NCBI GenBank assembly: GCA_937901695.1
Contig: CALDJN010000456.1
Location: 1-7,313, forward strand
Direction of reading: 5' to 3'
DNA from: an uncultured Anaerocolumna sp.
GTDB taxonomy: Bacteria; Bacillota; Clostridia; Lachnospirales; Lachnospiraceae
Length of the DNA stretch: 7,313 bases
Part shown: positions 1-4,406 of the stretch, piece by piece
How the letters are laid out: each line of letters opens with the position of its first letter
Position numbering within the stretch: the stretch's first letter is position 1
Notes under the pieces: generated by a model
Database searches by the model: none
Told to the model about the DNA's origin: nothing
Seen by the model: only the letters and a program-made list of their open reading frames with translations
Translations under genes and position numbers: made by a program

Positions 1-32
1 GACTGGAGTTCAGACGTGTGCTCTTCCGATCT
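1..32. other. Illumina TruSeq adapter remnant (not biological)
   Basis: The first 32 bases match the standard Illumina TruSeq multiplexing (read 2 side) adapter and end in its diagnostic CTCTTCCGATCT. Genomic sequence starts at about base 33. This marks a contig end left by incomplete read trimming. It should be masked, and it is a warning about assembly quality near the edge. Confidence 0.97.
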
Positions 33-42
33 AAGCGTCCTA

Positions 43-74
43 TTTAATAAGCTAACTTTTTAATAAGCTAACCT
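43..74. repeat. Two tandem copies of a 16-bp unit
   Basis: TTTAATAAGCTAAC occurs at 43-56 and again at 59-72, a period of 16 bp. It lies between the adapter and the stop codon of the dehydrogenase gene, so it is in the 3' flank of that gene. No hairpin followed by a T-tract is seen, so it is not an obvious terminator. It sits next to the adapter junction, so the repeat count could be affected by assembly. Confidence 0.8.
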
Positions 75-78
75 TTCA

Positions 79-1035
79 TTATCTTACTACATTTCTCACT
101 TCCCCATGTAAGAAAGCCTTTATATTTTCATATACTTCCTTTACGCATCTAGTTCTTGCTTCAACGGTTGCCCAAGCTATATGAGGGGTAATGATTAGTT
201 TATTGCTGTCTTGAATTCTTAATAATGGATTGTCTGGCAACATTGGCTCAATGCAGATTACATCTAATCCAGCTCCAGCTATTTCTCCATGTTCCAGAGC
301 ATTAGCAAGGTCTTCTTCATTAATGATTGGACCTCTTCCAAGATTTAATAAAATAGCTGAATTCTTCATTTTACTAAAGGCTTCCTTATTCATGAGATTT
401 TGTGTAGCACTGTTTAATGGTGCATGTATGGATATGATATCAGCAGTGGATAGCAAAGTATCAAAATCTACCCTGGTATATACGGGATTGGAATTATTAC
501 CGGAAGTAGAATAATAGATTACGTTACATCCAAAGGCTTTTGCAACCTCTGCTACTCCCCTTCCGATTTCGCCCAAACCGATAATGCCCCAGGTCTTTCC
601 GTCTAATTCATTAAATTTGTAGTCAAAGCAGCTAAATATATCCCTCCTGGAATATTCACCGGTTTTTACAAATTGGTCATAAAAGTTTAGCTTTTCATAT
701 ACATAAAAGAATAATGCAAAGGTATGCTGAATTACAGATTTGGTGGAATAGCTTTTTACATTAGTAACGGTTATATGACGACCATTGGTGTAATGAAAGT
801 CTACATTATTAGTTCCGGTTGCTGTAAGGCAGATTAATTTAACGTTCTTAGCCTTACTTAATAAAGCTTCATTAATGGCAATTTTATTTGCAATAACTAT
901 ATCTGCATCTTGGATTCGGTTCGCATTTTCTGCAGGATTGGATTTGTTATATTTTATAACTTCACCGTATTCATCAAATATAGATAAATCTATGTCACTT
1001 CCTAAAGTATCTGCCTCCATAAATACTAGTTTCAT
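79..1035 (-). CDS. D-2-hydroxyacid dehydrogenase (NAD-dependent, hydroxypyruvate/glycerate dehydrogenase-like)
   Basis: A predicted cytosolic oxidoreductase of 318 residues that interconverts a 2-oxo acid and a D-2-hydroxy acid using a nicotinamide cofactor. The Rossmann motif GLGEIG is at about residues 153-158. The family catalytic triad is visible as Arg234 (in NLGRGP), Glu263 (in DVICIEP) and His285 (in ITPHIAWA). Length is normal for the family. After the second Rossmann strand the sequence is VIYYSTSG rather than having the usual Asp, so cofactor preference (NADH or NADPH) is open. The ATG at 1035 is chosen because AGGAG (1048-1044) lies 8 bases before it; the in-frame GTG at 1044 would overlap that site. 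The gene begins 14 bases after the trpS stop, so it is very probably cotranscribed and under the Trp T-box. The substrate cannot be read from sequence: hydroxypyruvate, glyoxylate, or an aromatic 2-oxo acid such as indolepyruvate are all possible. Confidence 0.93.
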   Translation of the reverse strand: MKLVFMEADTLGSDIDLSIFDEYGEVIKYNKSNPAENANRIQDADIVIANKIAINEALLSKAKNVKLICLTATGTNNVDFHYTNGRHITVTNVKSYSTKSVIQHTFALFFYVYEKLNFYDQFVKTGEYSRRDIFSCFDYKFNELDGKTWGIIGLGEIGRGVAEVAKAFGCNVIYYSTSGNNSNPVYTRVDFDTLLSTADIISIHAPLNSATQNLMNKEAFSKMKNSAILLNLGRGPIINEEDLANALEHGEIAGAGLDVICIEPMLPDNPLLRIQDSNKLIITPHIAWATVEARTRCVKEVYENIKAFLHGEVRNVVR

Positions 1036-1049
1036 ATACCACACTCCTA

Positions 1050-2057
1050 TCAGCGAATTTTTTCTGGGAAACCTACTTTCTTTTGTACCTTACGAAGTGT
1101 CTTAGTAGCATAATAGTTGGCTTTTTCCCCATTTGCCTTAATAATTCCATCAATATACCCTTTATCTTTTGATAGTTCTGCCACTCTATCCTGAATTGGT
1201 TTTAGAATAGATACAACTGCTTCTCCAACGGCTAATTTAAAGTCTCCATATCCCTTACCATCGAATTCTTTTACTACTTCATCAACTGTTTTATTCGTTG
1301 CTGAACTATAGATATCAATTAAATTCTTAATTCCCGGCTTGTCATCTGAATATATAATTTGATTATCTGAGTCTGTTACTGCTCTTTTAAACTTTCTTAT
1401 AATGGAATCAGGGTCATCCATTAGGTAAATGCTTCCATTAGGATTCTCATCGGATTTGGACATTTTTTTCGCAGGGTCTTGTAAACTCATAATCTTAGCG
1501 CCTACTTTTCCAATATAAGGTTCAGGAATAGTAAATACATCGCCATAGATTTCATTAAATCTTCCTGCAATATCTCTTGTAATTTCAAGATGTTGTTTTT
1601 GGTCAACACCAACCGGAACCACATCTGTCTGGTATAGTAAAATATCTGCTGCCATTAATACTGGATAAGTAAATAAACCGGCATTAATATTGTCTGCATG
1701 TTTTGACGCTTTGTCCTTAAACTGTGTCATTCGATTCAGTTCACCCATATAAGTAAAACAGTTTAATATCCAGCCAAGTTCTGCATGACCAGATACATGT
1801 GATTGATAATAGATGCAATTTTTCTCAGGATCTAATCCAGCTGCAATATATAGAATAAATAATGCTCTTGCCCTTTTTCTTAGTTCTGCAGGATCTTGCC
1901 TGATTGTGATAGAATGTAAATCTACAACGCTGTAAAAGCATTGATACTCCTCACTCTCTAAAGATATCCAATTTTTTAATGCTCCTAAATAATTTCCTAA
2001 AGTTAAATTACCTGTAGCTTGCATTCCGCTAAAAAGTACCTTTTTTCCATCTAACAT
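1050..2057 (-). CDS. trpS: Tryptophanyl-tRNA synthetase
   Basis: A class Ic aminoacyl-tRNA synthetase of 335 residues that activates tryptophan with ATP and charges tRNA-Trp in the cytosol. The HIGH-like signature appears as TLGN in TGNLTLGNYLGA (about residues 19-22). The KMSKS loop is intact at 198-202 (KKMSKSDENPNG). Other TrpS hallmarks are SVVDLHSIT, the MAADILLYQ segment and VPVGVDQKQHLE. The length is typical for the bacterial enzyme. The ATG at 2057 has AGGAG (2070-2066) 8 bases upstream; the GTG at 2066 overlaps that site and is unlikely to be used. A consensus promoter and a T-box leader with a UGG specifier precede it, so expression should rise when tRNA-Trp is uncharged. The stop is 14 bases before the start of the dehydrogenase gene, which gives a two-gene operon. 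Confidence 0.98.
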   Translation of the reverse strand: MLDGKKVLFSGMQATGNLTLGNYLGALKNWISLESEEYQCFYSVVDLHSITIRQDPAELRKRARALFILYIAAGLDPEKNCIYYQSHVSGHAELGWILNCFTYMGELNRMTQFKDKASKHADNINAGLFTYPVLMAADILLYQTDVVPVGVDQKQHLEITRDIAGRFNEIYGDVFTIPEPYIGKVGAKIMSLQDPAKKMSKSDENPNGSIYLMDDPDSIIRKFKRAVTDSDNQIIYSDDKPGIKNLIDIYSSATNKTVDEVVKEFDGKGYGDFKLAVGEAVVSILKPIQDRVAELSKDKGYIDGIIKANGEKANYYATKTLRKVQKKVGFPEKIR

Positions 2058-2100
2058 TTTATACACTCCTTTTAGTTTTGGTTATTTCATCTATTTGATT

Positions 2101-2151
2101 AATAAAAATAAAAAAGACCTTTATCCTAGTATTTCTACTGGGACAAAAGTC
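2101..2151 (-). terminator. Rho-independent terminator of the T-box leader
   Basis: On the minus strand GACUUUUGUCC (2151-2141) pairs with GGAUAAAGGUC (2126-2116) over 11 bp with two G-U pairs. The stem can extend inward through AGUA-GAAA-UACU. It is followed at once by a U-rich tract (2115-2101). The 5' arm is also the 3' arm of the antiterminator, so the two structures exclude each other. It is an attenuator, ending 43 bases before the trpS start codon. Confidence 0.96.
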
Positions 2152-2455
2152 GTTATAAACTTCTGCGGTACCACCCGGTTTGGCATTTTAGCGCAACCGC
2201 GCCTGCCCTCTCATCATGTACTATTGTTGTATTCAGCTAAATTAGATATTCCTATTCTTTCGCTTCACTAATGAAACATTAGCTAAATACTCATACAGGT
2301 TCATTGATATCGGGTTGACTTCCCGTCAGGCATTACTAGGTTGTAAACCGTTCCTCCTGATCCTATAAGTCCATTCAATATAGGCTTAGTTACTGCATTC
2401 CACCCTCGCAGCTCTCTGTAAATAAATCACTATACTTACTATTCTTAATCACTGG
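2101..2455 (-). promoter_or_regulatory. T-box leader riboswitch, tryptophan specifier (UGG)
   Basis: Read on the minus strand, the leader shows the T-box architecture. Stem I carries AGUA (2440-2437), opposite GAAUGGAC with specifier UGG at 2373-2371. A GUAUAG/CUAUAU helix (2435-2430 with 2383-2378) lies directly above this loop. The AGAGAG element and a small distal hairpin (CUGC/GCAG around GAGGGUGGAAU) follow. Stem III is GCGC-GGUU-GCGC near 2202-2191. The T-box bulge is UGGUACC (2173-2167). It is flanked by GGG (2176-2174) pairing with CCC (2142-2140), and by GCAGAAGU (2166-2159) pairing with ACUUUUGU (2150-2143). That is a textbook antiterminator with a 7-nt bulge, mutually exclusive with the terminator. 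Uncharged tRNA-Trp should bind both UGG sites and switch on trpS and the gene after it. Confidence 0.96.
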
Positions 2456-2479
2456 ATTATTTATTTATATTATAAAATA

Positions 2480-2508
2480 AGTATAACTATGTTAATCTCA
2501 AAAGTCAA
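2480..2508 (-). promoter_or_regulatory. Sigma-A promoter for the trpS operon
   Basis: On the minus strand TTGACT (2508-2503) is followed by a 17-bp spacer and TATACT (2485-2480). Each hexamer is one base from consensus and the spacing is ideal. The start point should fall near 2473, just upstream of T-box Stem I, giving a leader of about 370 nt to the terminator end. It is the only strong minus-strand promoter seen upstream of the T-box. Confidence 0.85.
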
Positions 2509-2543
2509 TCCACTTTTACACATTTCATTAGGGGCTATTATAT

Positions 2544-2583
2544 AACCACCATTGCAATGAAAGAACCATCGCAAGCAACTTCT
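2544..2583 (-). repeat. Dispersed structured repeat, copy A
   Basis: Read on the minus strand, these 40 bases match 4261-4300 (plus strand) at 34 of 40 positions. The core is a hairpin: TTGCGAT, a 9-base loop GGTTCTTTC, then ATTGCAA (2574-2568 with 2558-2552). Its 7 pairs include one G-U. The second copy has TTGCTAT and ATAGCAA, so both pairing bases differ yet pairing is kept. This copy abuts the three 33-bp repeats. No transposase or flanking duplication is seen. The family identity is unknown; a small non-autonomous repeat or a conserved intergenic RNA motif are both possible. Confidence 0.75.
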
Positions 2584-2669
2584 TACTCTATGCTACAAGC
2601 TTAGCAAGTAACTTCTTACTCCATGCCATAAGCTTAGCAAGTAACTTCTTACTCCGTGCCGCAAGCTGA
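2571..2669. repeat. Three tandem 33-bp repeats
   Basis: Copies lie at 2571-2603, 2604-2636 and 2637-2669. Each begins GCAAG(C/T)AACTTCTTACTC and the first two end in AAGCTTA. Each contains a small hairpin that on the minus strand reads AGTAA-GAAG-TTACT; in the copy at 2574-2587 the last arm is TTGCT, which still pairs through U-G. The array lies between the two divergent promoters, so transcription from either known promoter should not include it. The differences between copies are point changes, so this is not a recent expansion. An interrupted open frame runs through the repeats on the minus strand but has no ribosome site. Confidence 0.9.
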
Positions 2670-2693
2670 ACTGTAATTACTCTAGCTACAGTT
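2669..2693. repeat. 7-bp inverted repeat next to the tandem array
   Basis: AACTGTA (2669-2675) and TACAGTT (2687-2693) form a perfect inverted repeat around an 11-base spacer. It begins at the last base of the 33-bp array and ends 23 bases before the -35 box of the rightward promoter. It could be an upstream operator or part of the repeat family; nothing in the sequence decides between them. Confidence 0.4.
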
Positions 2694-2715
2694 GTGAAAA
2701 TCTCTCATTAATAAG

Positions 2716-2744
2716 TTGACATGCCGTCTAACTAATGTTACAAT
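2716..2744 (+). promoter_or_regulatory. Sigma-A promoter for the ABC transporter operon
   Basis: TTGACA (2716-2721) is a perfect -35 box. A 17-bp spacer separates it from TACAAT (2739-2744), one base from consensus. The spacer ends in TGT, which supplies an extended -10 TGn. Transcription should start near 2751, giving a leader of about 255 nt before the binding-protein start codon. So strong a promoter usually implies negative control downstream or by a repressor. Confidence 0.88.
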
Positions 2745-2765
2745 TATACAAAACGGATTATTAAT

Positions 2766-2793
2766 TTATATAATATTTATACATATTATATAA
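2766..2793. promoter_or_regulatory. AT-rich dyad just after the transcription start, candidate operator
   Basis: TTATATAATAT (2766-2776) and its exact reverse complement (2783-2793) surround a 6-base spacer TTATAC. The dyad is about 15-42 bases downstream of the expected start, where a bound repressor would block initiation or early elongation. It resembles AT-rich metal-regulator sites in general character but does not match a Fur or PerR box I can name. Long AT palindromes also arise by chance in such AT-rich DNA. Confidence 0.35.
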
Positions 2794-2815
2794 TCTTCGA
2801 CAAAATATAAGGACT

Positions 2816-2923
2816 TATAAAAGCTTTGCTAGAGATTTAGATGCATTAGGAATAAAGATATTATGGATGAATTCATAGTTTTTTATAATGCAGTATTGAG
2901 TACTCTTAGTAAAGCTTTTTATA
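2816..2923 (+). promoter_or_regulatory. Structured 5' leader element, candidate cis-regulatory RNA of unknown class
   Basis: A long-range stem closes this domain. AAAAGCUUUGCUA (2819-2831) pairs with UAGUAAAGCUUUU (2907-2919), 13 bp with one G-U that only works in plus-strand RNA. Pairing extends outward (UAU with AUA around one bulged U) and inward (GAG 2832-2834 with CUC 2903-2905 past a bulged U). Inside, UGCAUUA (2842-2848) pairs with UAAUGCA (2886-2892), and a third hairpin can form around 2860-2880. The domain lies in the leader of the transporter operon, 82 bases before the start codon. I see none of the conserved sequences of the TPP, SAM, lysine, purine, cobalamin or yybP-type riboswitches. 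It could instead be a small inverted-repeat element inserted in the leader. Confidence 0.45.
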
Positions 2924-3005
2924 TTTCCTATTTAAAAGGGAGGTGGCAATTAAGTAATTAACATTTCTTTATAATATAAAAATAATTTTGAGGAGGTTTT
3001 TAGTT

Positions 3006-4025
3006 ATGAAAAAAGGGCTATTATTATTAATTGCTGTTATTACAGTATTGGGTTTATCAGCTTGTGGGAAGAAAGATAAAGAAAAAGTAATGATTTACAC
3101 TTCTATGTATGAAGATATTATAGCTTCCATTCAACCAATTTTGGATAAAGAATTCCCTGATATTGATGTTGAGTTCTTCTATGGCGGAACTGGCGCGCTA
3201 CAGGCAAAAGTTGCTGCAGAAATTGATTCGGGAAAACTAGGCTGCGATATGCTTATGGTTGCTGAACCAGCCTATTCCTTAGAATTAAAAGAAGCTGGAT
3301 ATTTAGAGCCTTATAAGTCAGAGCATGCGAAATCCTTAGCTTTTGACTATGACGAAGATGGATACTGGTACCCTGTTCGTATTTCCAACATGATTCTGGC
3401 ATATAATCCTGATAAATATAGTAAAGATGAGATACCCAATTCTTTCTATGATTTCGCATTTGATTCAAGCGTAAAGGGCATGATTTCTATGTCCAATCCA
3501 TTAACTTCAGGAACCGCAATGGCTTCAATTACTGGTTTACTTGAAAAATATGGGAAAGAATATTTCCAAGCATTAGGAGATCAAAACGTTGCTATTGAAT
3601 CAGGTTCTGTTGCATTAACAAAGCTAGAAACTGGTGAATGTAAAGTTATCATGGTTCTTGAAGAATCTGTTTTAAAGAAGAGAGAGGAAGAAGGTTCTAA
3701 ACTTGAAGTTATTTATCCAACCGATGGTACCATAAATGTTCCATCCACCATTATGACCATTAATGATAAATGGAATGCAAATCAAAATATAGAAGCTTGT
3801 CAAAGGATTACAGACTGGTTCCTATCAGAGAAAGGTCAGGATGCCATAGTAAACGGATGGATGCACTCTGTTCGCTCCGATTATCCTAATCCTCCATACG
3901 ATGCAATAGCAACAGCTGACATCTTAAAGAATATTATTCCTATTGATTGGGTGAAATGTTATAAAAATCGTGAAGAAATTAGAACTTTGTTTGAAGAACA
4001 TGTAGCCATTCCTGAAGCAAAATAA
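3006..4025 (+). CDS. ABC importer substrate-binding lipoprotein (Fe(III)/2-aminoethylphosphonate-type)
   Basis: An extracellular, lipid-anchored binding protein of 339 residues that delivers a solute to the membrane permease. It has a lysine-led hydrophobic signal and a lipobox LSAC, giving a mature N-terminal Cys20. The mature part begins KVMIYTSMYEDIIASI and contains FFYGGTGALQAKV, GCDMLMVAEP, ISNMILAYNP and the C-terminal WFLSEKGQDAIVNGW. This pattern is typical of the AfuA/FbpA-like family (COG1840) of periplasmic-type binding proteins. The adjacent Tyr-Tyr pair that binds iron in classical FbpA is not visible, so iron is not proven as ligand; phosphonates, polyamines or other small anions remain possible. 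AGGAGG (2991-2996) sits 9 bases before the ATG at 3006. An upstream in-frame TTG at 2988 precedes that site and is not credible. A 372-bp gap separates it from the permease gene. Confidence 0.92.
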   Translation: MKKGLLLLIAVITVLGLSACGKKDKEKVMIYTSMYEDIIASIQPILDKEFPDIDVEFFYGGTGALQAKVAAEIDSGKLGCDMLMVAEPAYSLELKEAGYLEPYKSEHAKSLAFDYDEDGYWYPVRISNMILAYNPDKYSKDEIPNSFYDFAFDSSVKGMISMSNPLTSGTAMASITGLLEKYGKEYFQALGDQNVAIESGSVALTKLETGECKVIMVLEESVLKKREEEGSKLEVIYPTDGTINVPSTIMTINDKWNANQNIEACQRITDWFLSEKGQDAIVNGWMHSVRSDYPNPPYDAIATADILKNIIPIDWVKCYKNREEIRTLFEEHVAIPEAK

Positions 4026-4090
4026 CATATATTAAGCCATATCCGAATCTGTTTCATAAAAATAAATTGTCATACTGTGTAAAGATGAGC

Positions 4091-4131
4091 GAGCTGGGGT
4101 AAGGTCTGCTTATACCAGACCTTACCTGCTC
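4091..4131 (+). other. Strong intergenic hairpin after the binding-protein gene
   Basis: GGTAAGGTCTG (4098-4108) and CAGACCTTACC (4116-4126) form a perfect 11-bp stem with a 7-base loop. GAGC (4091-4094) and GCTC (4128-4131) extend it past a small internal loop. It starts 65 bases after the binding-protein stop. There is no T-tract on either side, so it is not a standard intrinsic terminator. In ABC operons such hairpins often protect the upstream binding-protein mRNA and lower downstream expression; here that is an inference from position. Confidence 0.75.
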
Positions 4132-4190
4132 AAAATTAGCAGCGCTGAATTTGATATTCAAAGTATCTCACCTTTATAATTAGATTACTC

Positions 4191-4248
4191 AGAATTATCA
4201 CCTATAACTGCACCACAGTAAACGAAAGGTTTGCTGCGTGATAATTTT
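4191..4248 (+). other. Nested inverted repeats in the intergenic gap
   Basis: AATTATCAC (4193-4201) and GTGATAATT (4238-4246) are a perfect 9-bp inverted repeat. Between them CAGTAAAC (4216-4223) pairs with GTTTGCTG (4229-4236) around a GAAAG loop, 8 bp with one U-G that is allowed in plus-strand RNA only. Together they can form a two-part bulged hairpin. It directly precedes the hairpin and repeat at 4252-4300. No known RNA family is recognised. Confidence 0.5.
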
Positions 4249-4251
4249 AAA

Positions 4252-4300
4252 CAACTCCGAAGGAGTTGCTTGCTATGGTTCTTTTATAGCAATGGCAGTT
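4252..4300 (+). repeat. Dispersed structured repeat, copy B
   Basis: Bases 4261-4300 match the reverse complement of 2544-2583 at 34 of 40 positions. Two hairpins are present. CAACTCC-GAA-GGAGTTG occupies 4252-4268, and TTGCTAT-GGTTCTTTT-ATAGCAA occupies 4270-4292. The second is shared with copy A with a pair-preserving change. The copies face opposite directions on either side of the binding-protein gene and its leader. There is no coding potential here. Confidence 0.75.
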
Positions 4301-4330
4301 TTACAATTGCAGTTTTACAATTGCTTTTTT
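4296..4330 (+). repeat. Tandem 14-bp repeat followed by a T6 run
   Basis: CAGTTTTACAATTG occurs twice in a row (4296-4309 and 4310-4323), then C and six T residues (4325-4330). The two CAATTG palindromes (4304-4309, 4318-4323) can pair with each other over 6 bp just before the T-run. That makes a weak intrinsic-terminator shape. The A-U-rich stem is unlikely to stop polymerase efficiently. Confidence 0.5.
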
Positions 4331-4343
4331 ATAAGGATATCAT
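4314..4343 (+). promoter_or_regulatory. Possible secondary promoter before the permease gene
   Basis: TTTACA (4314-4319) and TATCAT (4338-4343) are each one base from the sigma-A hexamers, with an 18-bp spacer. If used, it would transcribe the permease and ATPase genes without the binding protein. Such matches are frequent in AT-rich DNA, and part of it lies in the 14-bp repeat. Just downstream, ACATAGGT is tandemly duplicated (4344-4359). Confidence 0.25.
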
Positions 4344-4406
4344 ACATAGGTACATAGGTACATTTTAAAGCTACTCTACTTACTATATAGAATTGGAGTG
4401 ATTATT

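Noticed and set aside
875..1105. Plus-strand open frames over the dehydrogenase and other genes (also 230-514, 3253-3468, 4927-5193, 5278-5607 and 6143-6361).
   Set aside because: They lie opposite or out of frame with clearly recognisable genes, lack ribosome sites and show no family motifs.
2592..2720. Minus-strand open frame through the 33-bp repeats encoding a repeated SKKLLAKL peptide.
   Set aside because: Thirty-three is a multiple of three, so the repetition is automatic. There is no ribosome site, the only ATG leaves about 13 codons, and the frame ends inside the array.
2816..2923. Leader element as a known metabolite riboswitch (TPP, SAM, lysine, purine, cobalamin, Mn).
   Set aside because: None of the conserved core sequences of those classes could be found in the leader.
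2938..2946. GGGAGGTGG in the leader, resembling a strong ribosome site.
   Set aside because: No ATG, GTG or TTG follows at a usable distance with an open frame. The true site is AGGAGG at 2991-2996.
2863..2961. A 32-codon open frame beginning MDEFIVFYNAV in the transporter leader, a possible leader peptide.
   Set aside because: The nearest AGGA is 11 bases before the ATG, the frame overlaps the long stem, and its composition follows the AT-rich background. No regulatory codon run is present.
4098..4126. The 11-bp hairpin as a rho-independent terminator of the binding-protein gene.
   Set aside because: No T-tract follows on either strand, so it is recorded as a hairpin of uncertain role.
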